A stretch of DNA of 64,000 nt from Streptomyces sp. NRRL S-1022 (lineage in GTDB: Bacteria; Actinomycetota; Actinomycetes; Streptomycetales; Streptomycetaceae). The notes beneath the pieces are model-generated. The model had not been told where the DNA came from and did not search any database. It was given only the letters and a program-made list of their open reading frames with translations. This document shows positions 43,191 through 53,592 of this stretch, one piece after another. The position numbers and the translations under genes are program-made. Location of the stretch: the NCBI RefSeq assembly GCF_000720135.1, contig NZ_JOIU01000001.1:313391-377390 (forward strand). The letters run 5' to 3'. The stretch's first letter is position 1. Every line of letters begins with the position of its first letter.

Positions 43191-44539
43191 ACGACACCCT
43201 GCTGCTGGATGCCGACCTGCGCGCGAGCGCCCGCCTGCTCAGTGCGACCGGCCGCCTCACCGTCGAAGACGATCCCGAGCACTACCGGGTGGCCCTGCAG
43301 GGCCACCCGGCCCTGGCGGAGTTCTTCCGCACCGAACTGAACTGGACCCTGGAGGTCCACAAGGTCGCCGGTCTGATCCGCCTGCACAAACGCCGCCACG
43401 ATGTGCCGGCCGACCGGGGCCCGAGGCTGGTGCGGGAGAAACAGCCGCTGGCCGGTGCCCTGGTCATGATCCTCATCTGCCTGGCCTGCGAACAGCTGTG
43501 GCGCCGCCCGCGCATGAGCGTGCGCGAACTCATGCAGGCCATCGCCCAGGTCTGTGCGGCCGACACCACCGGCGGGCGCCTGCCCCGATTCCCGGTCGTC
43601 ACCACCGAGGACGTCAGCAAGAAAGAGGCGCGCCACAACCGCCAGAGCCTGGCCGACGCTCTGAAGATCCTCGTCGCGGAAGGCACCATCACCGTCGACG
43701 CCGACCTCGACCGCGCCCTGGCCGACGAGGACGGCGACCTCATCGTCACGGCCTCCCGAGACCGCCTCGCCACCAAATTCTCCTCCCTGTCACCCACCCT
43801 CCTGCAACTCGACGTAGTGCCGCCGGACCAGCACGCCGCTGCCCTGTCCGCCGAATCCCTCCTGGACCACACCGCCCACACTGCAGGTGATGCCCCCACA
43901 CTGGAGCAACGGCGCCTGAACGCCATCCGCCGCCTGGTCGACGACCCCGCCACCGACCCTCTCGACGACGACACCGACACCACCCCCTACCTGCACACGC
44001 TGACCGGACGCGAACGCGCCCTCAACGCCGTCGCCGCCCTCGGACTCACCGCAACCGTGCGCCGCGACTGGTGGCAGATCACCGACCCCAGCGGCCAGTC
44101 CAGCAGCATCGACTTTCCCAACGGCCGCCGCACCGAACGCCAGGCAGCCCTCGCCCTGTTGGCCACCCTCCCCGGCCGCGAGGACCCCACCGCACCGCTG
44201 ACCCTCACCGACATTGCGGAACTCTTCACCCAGCTACGCGCCAACCAGCCCCGCTGGGCGGCCACCTACGACCGCATACCCGCACTGGCCCGCGCCGCGG
44301 CCGCCGAACTGACCAGCGTCGGCCTGCTCGTCCCCGACCCCGCCCACCCCGATACCTGGCTGCCGACACCCGGCGTCCACCTGTGGCGCATCCGCGTCCG
44401 CCAGCCCGCCCCGCCACCCTCACCGGCCGCCACCCCGGACTTGGACCCGGCGCTACCCCTGTTCCCGCCGCCCGAGACGGCCCAGGCCGCCCCCACCCCC
44501 GATGCCGCGCCCCAGGCTCGCCGAGGAGACGACGGATGA
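43187..44539 (+). CDS. jetB: JetB-type subunit (DUF2398/TIGR02678) of Wadjet-type system
   Basis: 450 residues, overlapping both neighbours by ATGA. Blocks: DADLRASARLLSATGRLTVE, LQGHPALAEFFRTELNWTLE, REKQPLAGALVMILICLACE, LMQAIAQVCAADTTGGRLPR and HNRQSLADALKILVAEGTIT. These fit DUF2398 (TIGR02678), a winged-helix MukE-like accessory subunit. A Pro/Ala-rich tail (PAPPPSPAATPDLDPALP) ends the protein. No enzymatic residues are expected. Confidence 0.82.
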   Translation: MNDTLLLDADLRASARLLSATGRLTVEDDPEHYRVALQGHPALAEFFRTELNWTLEVHKVAGLIRLHKRRHDVPADRGPRLVREKQPLAGALVMILICLACEQLWRRPRMSVRELMQAIAQVCAADTTGGRLPRFPVVTTEDVSKKEARHNRQSLADALKILVAEGTITVDADLDRALADEDGDLIVTASRDRLATKFSSLSPTLLQLDVVPPDQHAAALSAESLLDHTAHTAGDAPTLEQRRLNAIRRLVDDPATDPLDDDTDTTPYLHTLTGRERALNAVAALGLTATVRRDWWQITDPSGQSSSIDFPNGRRTERQAALALLATLPGREDPTAPLTLTDIAELFTQLRANQPRWAATYDRIPALARAAAAELTSVGLLVPDPAHPDTWLPTPGVHLWRIRVRQPAPPPSPAATPDLDPALPLFPPPETAQAAPTPDAAPQARRGDDG

Positions 44540-47500
44540 AACCCACCGAGCACCCCACCTCACACCTGAGCCTGACAGCCGACGAGCCGGCCGTCGGCAC
44601 CCCCACCGCCGAGGGCCGCTGGCAGCCCACGCGCGCCGGCATCGTCAACTCCTGGGCCTGGGCCAGCGAGCAGCTGTACTTCTCCGGCGGCTGGCTCGCC
44701 CTGGTCGGCCCCAACGGCTCCGGAAAGTCCCTGACCGCCTCCATGCTGATCACCGTCCTGCTGGACGCCGACACCTCCCAGACCGCCCTGTCGGTGTCCG
44801 GCAAAGCCGCAGGCACCCTCACCAGCCGCCACACCGACTTCAACGACCGCGAAGACCGCACCGGCATCTGGTGGCTCGAGTACGGGCTGCACGACCCGGC
44901 CGACGGCAGCACCCGGTACATGACCACTGGCCTGTGGCTGCGGGCCACCGCGGGTCACCTGCACCGCGCCTTCTTCCTCTCTCCCGGCCGAGTGGGCAGC
45001 GACCTGACCGTGGAACAGGAACGCGAGCCCGTCGCGCTGGACGCGCTCGCCGGGCAGCTGGCCGCCTGCCAGGGCGAGATGTTCACCGACTCCAAAGCCC
45101 TGCGCGGCTCTCTGAAACAACTCAGCCCTCAAGACGAGCGCTCCTACCGCCACACCGTGCGCACCCGTCTGTTCGCCTCGCTCAACGAGGTCCAGTTCGA
45201 GGCACTGCTCGCCGTCCTGCGCTCCCTGCGCAGCGTGCGCACAGCCGAAGCCATTTCCCCCACCCGGATGCGGCAGGTCCTCACCGACGCCCTGCCCGCC
45301 CTCGACACCGACAACCTCACCCAGGTCGCCGAGGCGATGGAACGCATCTCCGAACTCGAAAACAAACTGGAGCGCACCCGCCAGGAAGCCAAACTCCTGG
45401 ACGGCACCGACCGCAGCTACCGCCGCTACCTGCGCACCGTGGCCCAGGTGGAAGCCGCCGCCCTGACCGCAGCCAACACCGAGTTCGACGACCATGCCCG
45501 CAGCCTCAAGAAGGCCACCGACCAGCTGACCACTGCCCGGCAGGCATCCCAGGACGCGGCTCAGGAGCATGCCCGCGCGCAGAGCGACATCTCCCGCACC
45601 CGTGGGCAGCTGTCCGCGGACGATGTACTGCTGAGCGAACACGCCGGGGCCGAACTGCCCCACCACGAGGAACGTGCCCGCGACCTCGCCGCCCAGGCCC
45701 AAGCCGCCGCCAAACGCGCGGAAACGGCCGGCACCGACGCCGGCGAGGCCGACCGCAAGGCCGTCGACAGCCGAAGCGACGCCCGGGCCGCCCAAGTCCA
45801 ACTCACCCGGGTCGCCGGGGACCTGCGTACCACTGCCACCGCTCTGGGAGCGCAGGCCGCTTGCGAACAGCTCATGGCGACATCCGAAGCCCTCGCGCAA
45901 GCCCGCAGCGCTGCCGACACCGCGCTCGACGCAGCGTGGTTGTGCAGCCACCCGCTGGCCTGGGCGGAAGACCACCAGCGCCAGATCCAGGCCGTCGACC
46001 GGGCCCTGCGCACCTACCAGCACATGCAGGACAACCAGCGCACCGCCACAGACGAACAGCGTGCCGCTGAAGATGCAGAACACGCACACCGTGAGGCGGC
46101 CGGCCAGGCCACCAGCGACCGCCGGCACGCGGAGGAGGAGCTCTCCGTCCGCCTCGACGCCTGGCAGGAGGCGGCGCCGCTGCTCGGACCGCTGCCGTCG
46201 TACCTGACCGAACCGGCGGAGGCCGAGGAACGCACCGATACTCGCCGGCTCACCGCCTGGCTTGCGTCCGCCTCTGCTGCGGCCCGCACCCGCATCGACC
46301 TGTCCGGGCACCAGCAGCAAGCGGCCGCCGACGCCGCTCTCGCCCACGCCGCAGCCCGCACCGCAGGCCAGGCCCGCACCGACCACGCCGCAGCCAAAGA
46401 GACCGCAGACGAGGCCGGCGCCGCGCACGAAGCCGCCGTGCAGCAGGCACGCGCCGAGGCGGAAGCCGACGAGGCCCGCCGTACCCAGGCCCGCCGAGCC
46501 CACCAGCAGACCCGCAGCGACGCCCAGGCAGCGCTTGACGCCGCCGAACAGGCCCACACCGAGGCCGATGCGGCAGCCCTTCAGGCGGTTCGCGACTGGC
46601 TGGGCCGGGTGCGCGGATGGCGAGACGACCTCACCTATCTGTCCGCCAGCGACCTTCCCCTGCCCCAGGTGACCGCACCGGCAGCCGACCTGAACCTGCT
46701 GCGGGCCGCCGACCTCACCCTGGCGGCGGTGCGTGCACACGCCCAGGCCACACCGCGCCTCCAACGCCAGGCCGAGCAAGCGGCCCGGCAGGTCCAGGCC
46801 GCGACCGAAACCGTCACCGCCCTCACCGAAGACCTGCACGAGGCGCAGCAGGCCGCACCCATCCCGGCGCCTCCGGCCTGGCGCACCCGCACCGAGGGGG
46901 ACGGCGTCCCGCTGTGGGCACTCGTCGACTTCGCCCCCGGCCTGAGCGCCGCCGACGCCGACCGCATCGAAGGCGCCCTCCTCGTTTCAGGCCTCCTGGA
47001 CGCCCTGGTCACCCCGGACGGCCGGGTGTGCGACGGCGATCTCACCTTCACCCCCACCACCCCAGCCCAGGGACACACCCTGGCCAACTTGTTGGTCGTC
47101 GAGGACACCCCAGCCATCGACACCACCCGAGTACGCCAGACCCTTGCCGCCATCCCGCTGGACGCCCCCGGCAGTGACCCGGCAATCGGCCGGCTGGCCA
47201 ACGGCGTCCTCACCGCCACCGCTCCAGCCGGATACCGGGCCGCCTTCATCGGCCGCACCACCCGGGAGAGGACACGCCAACAGCGTGTCAGGCGCCTCGA
47301 AGCCGACCTGGCCGCCGCCCACCGCACCCTCCAAGAAGCCGAAGAACACCTGGCGCGCCGCCACCAGGACATCGCCGAAGCCGCCGCGGAACGCGACAGC
47401 CTCCCGCCTGCCGACCGTGTCAACGTCGCCCGCGGCCAGGCCGCCGACCGGCGCGCGGCCGCCGAAGCCGCCAAACACAGCACCGCCGCGGCGCTGACCG

Positions 47501-49533
47501 AAGCCGACCGGGCTCTGGAACGCATCCTGGCCGAACTCGAGGCAGCCCAGGCCGCCCGCACCGCCGCCGTCGCCACCGCTGCCCTCACCCACGAACACGC
47601 CCGGCACAGTGAGGACCGCGCCGCCGAAGCCGCCCAAGCCGCCGCAGATGCAGCGGCCGACCAGGCGGCCACCGCCCAGGCCAGCGCAGACGCACGGGCC
47701 CGAGCCGCAGCAGACCAGCAGGCCGCCGACACCGAACACGACAACTTCCCGCACCAGGCGATCGAAGCCGTCGAGGCAGCGCACACGGCGGAGAACGCAG
47801 CCGAGCAGGACTTGAACCGAGCACGCGCCGAAGCCGTCAAGGCCGCAGCCCGCCACGCGGACGCCTCCAAGGCCGTCAGCGAGGCCCTGCGCGTACTCAA
47901 CCGCGCAGCAGCCCTTCCCGCAGGCGACATGCTGCGCACCGAAGCAGACCATCTCGACGCCCGACGGGAAACGGTCGCTCAATTCGTGGGCCATATCCAT
48001 GCCTGGGCTCCAGCCGCCCAGCGGGTCGCCGAACTGCTCGCACGGGCCGACGACGACCACCAGGAAGCCGCCGAGCGCCGCACACGCCACGCCCAGGCCG
48101 AACAGGAAGCCGCCCAGTCCCAGAGACGCGCCGAGGAGGAAGCCTCAACGGTTGCCGAAATGCGTGCTCTGCACGGCGCCCAGTACCAAGAGCTCCTGGC
48201 CCACCGGGAAGCCACCGCCGAGAGGCTACGGCAGGCCGAAGAGCGTGCCGAGCAATGCCGCACCCGGCAGCATGAAGCCGACGGGCAAGCCATCGCCGCC
48301 GAGGCCACACTGACGATGGTCGCCCCGCAGCGGGAAGCCGCCGAGAAGAACCGCGACGCCTGCACGGCCCGCCTCGCACGCCTGGCCGAGGAGCGTCTCG
48401 CCGTCGTCCCCGACGACCTGCCCACCACCGGCCCCGGCCTCCCCGCCAACCTCACCGCGGGCCTGGCCTGGGCCAGGCGCCTGCTGGCCGACGCTCCCGG
48501 CGGCACCGACCGCCGCGCCGTCCTGGAACGGCAGCGCGACCGCGACCTGGCCCTGCTGGAAACCGCCGCCCGCAAGGCCAGCGCCGACCTGGCCGGCTTC
48601 GACCGGCAGGTGACACTGGTGGGCATCGAAGACACCCCCTGGCGGCGTGCCGTCGTCGCCGACCCCGCCGCGGTGCGAGGCCAAGACGTCCCCACCACTG
48701 TCCAAGACCTCAAAGCCACCGCCGCCCAACTCGAGGACGACCTGCGCGCCGACATCAAGCAGGTCCTCAAGACAAGCCTGTTCACCCGCCTGCAGCGCGA
48801 CATCCAGCTGCGCCGGCAAGCAGCCGCCGAACTGGTCGCCCAAATCCACGACACCCTCAAAGACGTCCGCACGGGCGTGGCCCACGTCGGCGTCCAGGTC
48901 GAATGGGACGTCCGCGACACCCCTGAGGCCCAGCGCATGGTGGACCTCATCGGCATGCCGCCCTCCGACGACACCTTCGAGCAGATGTACGACGCGCTGC
49001 GCCAGCGCATGAACGAAAAGGCCGGCGAGCCCTGGGCCGAACGCGTCGCCCACACCTTCGACTACCGCAGCTGGTACGACTGGACCATCTCCGTCACCCA
49101 CGCCTCCTTCGAGGCCGCCGGCAAGGAGAAGTTCCGCGAAATCACCGCCCGCTCCAACCCGCTGGAAGCCCTCTCTACTGGTGAGAGGCGCCTGGCCACC
49201 ATGCTGCCCCTGCTCGCGGCCGCCTGGTCGATGTACTCCGCCCCGGGCTACGCGGGCCCCCGCCTGCTGTCCATCGACGAGATCGACGCAGCCTTCGACG
49301 AACGCAACCTGCGCCAGGTCCTGGCCCTGCTGCGCTCCTGGGACTTCGACGTCCTGGCCACCGCCCCGTTCATGACACCCATGATCAAACGGGAGACCCG
49401 GCGCGCCATGGTCCACGAGGTCGTCACCGCCGGCCGGCGCCGCATCACCGTCCCCTGGCTATGGCACGGCCATGGCGAGCCCCAGCCCCTCACTCTCGAC
49501 ATGACGGCTGCGCAGCCCCAGGACACTCCATGA
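44536..49533 (+). CDS. jetC: JetC-type SMC/MukB-like ATPase of Wadjet-type system
   Basis: 1665 residues from the ATG at 44536; a longer frame from 44071 lies over jetB. Walker A is GPNGSGKSL (58-66), and a signature-like LSTGERR lies at 1546-1552. Walker B is LLSIDEIDAAFDERN, with Asp1581 and Glu1582. Between the two ATPase halves are ~1400 residues of Ala/Glu/Arg-rich coiled-coil, broken near residues 790-900 by a possible hinge (LWALVDFAPGLSAADADRIE). This is the TIGR02680 architecture. In Wadjet the SMC motor extrudes loops on closed circular DNA and delivers it to JetD. A 759-residue antisense frame over the 5' part is a shadow. Confidence 0.9.
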   Translation: MKPTEHPTSHLSLTADEPAVGTPTAEGRWQPTRAGIVNSWAWASEQLYFSGGWLALVGPNGSGKSLTASMLITVLLDADTSQTALSVSGKAAGTLTSRHTDFNDREDRTGIWWLEYGLHDPADGSTRYMTTGLWLRATAGHLHRAFFLSPGRVGSDLTVEQEREPVALDALAGQLAACQGEMFTDSKALRGSLKQLSPQDERSYRHTVRTRLFASLNEVQFEALLAVLRSLRSVRTAEAISPTRMRQVLTDALPALDTDNLTQVAEAMERISELENKLERTRQEAKLLDGTDRSYRRYLRTVAQVEAAALTAANTEFDDHARSLKKATDQLTTARQASQDAAQEHARAQSDISRTRGQLSADDVLLSEHAGAELPHHEERARDLAAQAQAAAKRAETAGTDAGEADRKAVDSRSDARAAQVQLTRVAGDLRTTATALGAQAACEQLMATSEALAQARSAADTALDAAWLCSHPLAWAEDHQRQIQAVDRALRTYQHMQDNQRTATDEQRAAEDAEHAHREAAGQATSDRRHAEEELSVRLDAWQEAAPLLGPLPSYLTEPAEAEERTDTRRLTAWLASASAAARTRIDLSGHQQQAAADAALAHAAARTAGQARTDHAAAKETADEAGAAHEAAVQQARAEAEADEARRTQARRAHQQTRSDAQAALDAAEQAHTEADAAALQAVRDWLGRVRGWRDDLTYLSASDLPLPQVTAPAADLNLLRAADLTLAAVRAHAQATPRLQRQAEQAARQVQAATETVTALTEDLHEAQQAAPIPAPPAWRTRTEGDGVPLWALVDFAPGLSAADADRIEGALLVSGLLDALVTPDGRVCDGDLTFTPTTPAQGHTLANLLVVEDTPAIDTTRVRQTLAAIPLDAPGSDPAIGRLANGVLTATAPAGYRAAFIGRTTRERTRQQRVRRLEADLAAAHRTLQEAEEHLARRHQDIAEAAAERDSLPPADRVNVARGQAADRRAAAEAAKHSTAAALTEADRALERILAELEAAQAARTAAVATAALTHEHARHSEDRAAEAAQAAADAAADQAATAQASADARARAAADQQAADTEHDNFPHQAIEAVEAAHTAENAAEQDLNRARAEAVKAAARHADASKAVSEALRVLNRAAALPAGDMLRTEADHLDARRETVAQFVGHIHAWAPAAQRVAELLARADDDHQEAAERRTRHAQAEQEAAQSQRRAEEEASTVAEMRALHGAQYQELLAHREATAERLRQAEERAEQCRTRQHEADGQAIAAEATLTMVAPQREAAEKNRDACTARLARLAEERLAVVPDDLPTTGPGLPANLTAGLAWARRLLADAPGGTDRRAVLERQRDRDLALLETAARKASADLAGFDRQVTLVGIEDTPWRRAVVADPAAVRGQDVPTTVQDLKATAAQLEDDLRADIKQVLKTSLFTRLQRDIQLRRQAAAELVAQIHDTLKDVRTGVAHVGVQVEWDVRDTPEAQRMVDLIGMPPSDDTFEQMYDALRQRMNEKAGEPWAERVAHTFDYRSWYDWTISVTHASFEAAGKEKFREITARSNPLEALSTGERRLATMLPLLAAAWSMYSAPGYAGPRLLSIDEIDAAFDERNLRQVLALLRSWDFDVLATAPFMTPMIKRETRRAMVHEVVTAGRRRITVPWLWHGHGEPQPLTLDMTAAQPQDTP

Positions 49534-50795
49534 CCGCCGACCACGCCCTCCTCGCCGACGACCCGGAACTCGCCCCGCTGTGGCAGGCCATCCACGACCG
49601 CCTCAGCGCCGGCAGCACCCCGGACGACATCGCCACCGTCACCGTGCCCGGCCTGACGCCAGGCGCGGTGGCCGCCCTGAAAGCATGGCTCGACACATCC
49701 GCCCAGCGCCGACGAGGCCGCACGCGTGTCCCTCACACCGACCGCGGCGTCAAAGTGCCGCTGCCCCCGCTCCTGGACGCGCTCGGCCTCACCCCGGGCA
49801 CCCTGCAGTCCTTGGTCGAGGCCGCCGTGGGCCGCGCAGTCGTCAACCGCAGGCACGGCCGCCTCGCCACCGTCGAACTGCGCCAAGAACTGGTCCGCTA
49901 TGCCCAGGAGCAACTGCCGCACCTGCCCCGGCTACGGGCCCGGCTCACCTCAGGAGCCGCTGAAGAAACCGTTCCCGAGATGCGCCGTCTCATCGACGCC
50001 CTCGCCTCCCTCACCCGCCGCCTTCCCCACACGCCGCCCCGTGCCCTGGCCAAACTTGCCCACGACCACGCAGGCGACCCGCACTACTTCGATCCCGTAA
50101 CCGGGCCCGGACAGCGCCTCATTACCGCTCTCGCCGAGCTCGCAGACCGCCCGGAACCCACCCGCCCCGACCACATACGCGCCCTGCTGGCCAGCCACGG
50201 CATCATCGCCGACCGCCTCTCCGCCACCGTCCTGCTCCACCAGGTCAGAGCTCTCGGCGACGGCCCCATCGACCGCCGCCTCAACGAGGCCACCACCCCC
50301 GTCGCCCTCAACCTCCTGGATCTCACTCGCACTCCGCCCCGGCTGGCTCCGCATCCGTTGACCGTCGTCGAGAACCCCTCCGTCCTCGAGGCCGCGATGG
50401 AGTGCGCCAGCCCCCAGCCCATGGCCTGCACCAGCGGCCAGCTCCGGGCCGTCGACCACGCCCTGCTCCAACTGGCATTCGACCAGGGCGTACCCCTGCG
50501 TTACGCAGGAGACCTGGATGCCGCAGGCCTGCACATCGCCGCCACCGTGCAGCAGACCTACGGAGCCGTGCTTGTCGCCATGGACACCGCACTCGTGCGT
50601 GCAGCAGGCGACCGGCCGTCTGTCATCCCGCTCGGCCCTCTCCCGAGCAGTTGTGATCCCGAGCTGGCCGCCCAACTGCAGGAAACAGGACGCGTCCTCT
50701 ACCAGGAACACGACGCCGTACTCATGCGCCTCCTTGACTCGCAGTCCTCACGAGGGGAAACCTTGCACCCCGCTCCTCGCCAGGCGGGGGAGTGA
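49530..50795 (+). CDS. jetD: JetD-type Toprim nuclease subunit (DUF2399/TIGR02679)
   Basis: 421 residues from the ATG at 49530, overlapping the jetC stop. An N-terminal DUF3323-like part (DHALLADDPELAPLWQAIHD) leads to a C-terminal Toprim-like core: TVVENPSVLEAA with Glu281 and RYAGDLDAAGLHIA with Asp328-x-Asp330. This is the metal site expected for DNA cleavage by the topoisomerase VI-like JetD. The family is DUF2399 (TIGR02679). In Wadjet systems it nicks or cuts plasmid DNA once JetABC has assessed its topology. All acidic residues expected are present, so the system looks functional. Confidence 0.85.
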   Translation: MTADHALLADDPELAPLWQAIHDRLSAGSTPDDIATVTVPGLTPGAVAALKAWLDTSAQRRRGRTRVPHTDRGVKVPLPPLLDALGLTPGTLQSLVEAAVGRAVVNRRHGRLATVELRQELVRYAQEQLPHLPRLRARLTSGAAEETVPEMRRLIDALASLTRRLPHTPPRALAKLAHDHAGDPHYFDPVTGPGQRLITALAELADRPEPTRPDHIRALLASHGIIADRLSATVLLHQVRALGDGPIDRRLNEATTPVALNLLDLTRTPPRLAPHPLTVVENPSVLEAAMECASPQPMACTSGQLRAVDHALLQLAFDQGVPLRYAGDLDAAGLHIAATVQQTYGAVLVAMDTALVRAAGDRPSVIPLGPLPSSCDPELAAQLQETGRVLYQEHDAVLMRLLDSQSSRGETLHPAPRQAGE

Positions 50796-51149
50796 GCCCC
50801 GGAACGCGGATGACGCAGATAGAGTGCTGGCCCACGTGCCACGCAGCGTTGCCGAGGAGCACGCGACCTGTCCGCAACAGCCCGCGGACGCGTATATTTG
50901 ACGTACGGTTCACCTATTTTCGGTCAATCTGATGACTAGCCGCATATCTCCCTGGCAAACACCCTCCCCGCTGTGCACAGACCGTTACGATGACCGCATC
51001 AATGTCCTGACACAGCGTCAGCGACCCCTCTCAGGGCAGGCGTTCACGCCGCGAGGAACAACACACAGCCCGTCGGCTCGGACGCGGCGCGGACATGCGG
51101 TTGATGCCCAGTCACTGGGCCTCTGCGCAAGAGATTCACGGGGTGGGTC
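50796..51149. other. Intergenic region after jetD
   Basis: About 350 bases with no supported gene. It includes an AT-richer part (50890-50930) that could hold a promoter for the small gene at 51150. I see no strong terminator hairpin. Confidence 0.4.
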
Positions 51150-51623
51150 ATGTCGGGCGAATTCGCTCAACTCGTCGTTGACGAGGCCATCTTTCACTGG
51201 GCGAGGACGACACAGCTCAGTGGTGGCATCGCCAGACCGATGACGTCCAACCCCCGCCCCCCACCGAAACCCTCTCGCCAGGGCCGCTTCGACGAAGCCC
51301 CCACCAGCACACTTCTGCGTATCCTGCGACATCTGGCCGCGCAGACCTCCCGCCGGCCACGCTCCGCCGCAGTCATCGCACTCATGAAGTTCCTGCCCAC
51401 CGCCGTCGCCGTCGGATACCTCCGCGAACCCGACATGGAGATGCCCCTGCCCGGCCCCGACTTCGCCCAGAAGATCCGCACACTGCTGACAACCGCCGCT
51501 GGCCGACCGAACGACTCCGGCGAGCCATCCACCCGTCTTGAGACGCGCCTGCGCAAACGACGCGGTACCGCTCGCACCATGCCGCGGATTCCCGAGCAGA
51601 TGGGGGAGACCGCCACACGATGA
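51150..51623 (+). CDS. Small unrecognised gene downstream of the Wadjet-type operon
   Basis: 157 residues from the ATG at 51150 (GGGGTGGG upstream). Basic, Pro-rich and probably cytosolic; blocks are GEFAQLVVDEAIFHWARTTQ, LLRILRHLAAQTSRRPRSAA and VIALMKFLPTAVAVGYLREP. No family recognised. It follows jetD by 354 bases on the same strand, so it could be an accessory gene or an unrelated cargo gene. Confidence 0.45.
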   Translation: MSGEFAQLVVDEAIFHWARTTQLSGGIARPMTSNPRPPPKPSRQGRFDEAPTSTLLRILRHLAAQTSRRPRSAAVIALMKFLPTAVAVGYLREPDMEMPLPGPDFAQKIRTLLTTAAGRPNDSGEPSTRLETRLRKRRGTARTMPRIPEQMGETATR

Positions 51624-52058
51624 GCCTCTCGAAAACGTCCCGAACCGTCACGGGGCGACCACGCCCCGACCATGGATCGGGCGGTGCCGCGCTCATTCCC
51701 AGCCGCAGCTGGTCAGCTGCGTTGCGCCTGCTGGCACGCACGCGTTGACCGGGATCGTGGACCGGGCGCCCCCACGGTGCTGAGGGGTCGTGGTGGAGCA
51801 GGTCGGTCAGCGGCGCCGCGAGGACGGGGACATCGCGCAGAAGGACGTAAGGGGTCTGGCGGCCGCGCGCAGGGCGCTGACCCGGTTCGCGCCCGGCCAC
51901 CGCCGGGCCATCCCCGACGATCAGGAGCTACGCGCCGCCATCGCCGCGGTGCTCGTGCTCCCCTGACGTCCAATGGCGTCAGGCCGGGGGCCCGCCGTGT
52001 GTCCGGCGTGGCCGCCGGCCCGCGCTGGACGGCGAGCGCGATATGGGTCAGGTCGGTC
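51624..52058. other. No recognised gene
   Basis: Overlapping frames on both strands, none convincing. A plus-strand scrap near 51790-51960 reads DIAQKDVRGLAAARRALTRF ... DQELRAAIAAVLVLP, possibly the end of a lost gene. Confidence 0.35.
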
Positions 52059-52260
52059 ATGACGAGCGGCCGTGACGTCCTGCACCGCGTCTTCCGCCGT
52101 GAGATCCGCTCCTGGTCGACCTGGTCGAAACCGCCGCCCCCGGCGACCGACGGCGTACCACCGAACTCACCGACCACCTCGACCTGGTCCTCGGCGCTCT
52201 GGGGGAACACCACGAGGGCGAGGATCATCTGCCGTGGCCCAAGCTGCGCGCGCGCCGCCC
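52059..52260 (+). pseudogene. Hemerythrin-domain relic
   Basis: The frame from the ATG at 52059 gives DVLHRVFRREIR. After a shift near 52110 it gives LLVDLVETAAPGDRRRTTEL, TDHLDLVLGALGEHHEGEDH, LPWPKLRA. The H-x3-H/E-x3-D style of iron ligands (HHEGEDHLPWP) is typical of HHE hemerythrin domains. The rest of the protein is missing; 52261-52758 holds no recognised gene. Confidence 0.55.
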
Positions 52261-52758
52261 CCGAGGCCGGCGTCGTTTCACGGATGGCCGACCAGCTCCC
52301 ATCGCCGACGGCATCCTCGGCACCGGCGGCATCATCGACGGCCTCTTCGGCAGCATGCCGGCGCGTCGGATCCCGGCCGCCTACTGGATGCCGCCGACGG
52401 CGGTGACGGTGAGCTGGTTGGCGCATCAGGAGGCGGGCGACCCAGGCCGGGGTCTGGCACACAAGGCGCGCCCCCCTGGCGAGCTTCGTTGGACAGCAGT
52501 TGGTACGTGTCGCCCAGTGCGTAGCCGTCCACGCGGTGCTCGACTGCAGGCCGCCCGCAAGGTCTGTTCGCCCAGATGGTCGTCGTCCCGCTGCTCCGGC
52601 GGTACCGCATCCTCACCCAGGTCTCCGCACCGACGAGCAGGTCGCACTCACCGAGGTCGGCAACTGTCCGAACGCTCCCGTAACCGTCACACCGGCCCGC
52701 TGAGCCCGGCCCCACAGGCGCCCGGTCGATGACGGGGGGCGAGTACAGGCACTCGCGC

Positions 52759-53523
52759 GTGCTTGTCTACCCATCGGGGATCGATCTGTCCACCTCGACC
52801 CTGTGCTACCTGTCCAACCTGCTGACAGCCCGGCGCCGGGAGCGCGGCACGCGCTGGCGCCGCCTGACCGCACACCGACAGGCCCTACTCGTCCTAGCCC
52901 ACCTGCGCTGCGGGCACACGTACGCCCAACTCGCGTTCGGCTTCGGGATCGGGCTGGCCACCGTCTACCAGTACATCGCCGAGGCGGTTGAGGTCCTGGC
53001 CGCCCTCGCCCCCACCCTTCAGCAGGCCATGACCGTCGCCGCCAACAAGGCGTTCGTGATCTTGGACGGCACCCTGCTGTCCATCGACCGCATCGCCGCT
53101 GACCGCCCCTTCTACTCTGGCAAGCACAAGCGCCACGGCATGAACGTCCAGGTCATCGCCGATGCGTTCGGACGCCTGCTCTGGGCCTCACCTGCCCTGC
53201 CGGGTGCCGTCCACGACATCAAGGCCGCACGCACCCACGGCATCATCGAAGCACTCACCCATGCCGGCATCCGGACGTGGGCAGACAAGGGATATCAGGG
53301 AGCCGGGGGGACGATCCGGGTGCCTTACCGGGGCCGCTGGAGCGCGCTCCCAGCCGGGAAGCGGGCGGCGAACTCCTCCCACGCCAGGATCCGAGCAGTC
53401 GGCGAGCAGGCCAACGCCACCCTGAAGAGTTGGCGGCTCCTGCGCAAACTCCGTTGCAGCACTGTCCGCATCACCGACATCGTCAAGGCCGTCCTGGCCT
53501 TGCACCTCGCCACGCCAGCCTGA
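52759..53523 (+). mobile_element. Apparently intact IS5-family transposase
   Basis: 254 residues from the GTG at 52759; the frame is open from an ATG at 52729. It has an N-terminal HTH region (RQALLVLAHLRCGHTYAQLA), then the DDE core: AFVILDGTLLSIDR with the first Asp, FYSGKHKRHGMNVQVIADAF, GIRTWADKGYQGAGGTIRVP with the second Asp, and SHARIRAVGEQANATLKSWR with the Glu. No frameshift is visible, so it may be active. Imperfect matching ends, CCCACAGGCGCC near 52711 and GGTGCGGCCTGTGG near 53527, could be the terminal inverted repeats. Confidence 0.8.
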
Positions 53524-53592
53524 GGCCGGTGCGGCCTGTGGCATGGACAAGGACAGCGCCGCCATCAACGACAGCAAGGGAGCCCGCCCACC

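Noticed and set aside
44560..46839. 759-residue open frame antisense to jetC
   Set aside because: It is a shadow of high-GC coding: jetC on the plus strand has a complete ATPase architecture and overlapping operon neighbours, while this frame has no start signal or domain.
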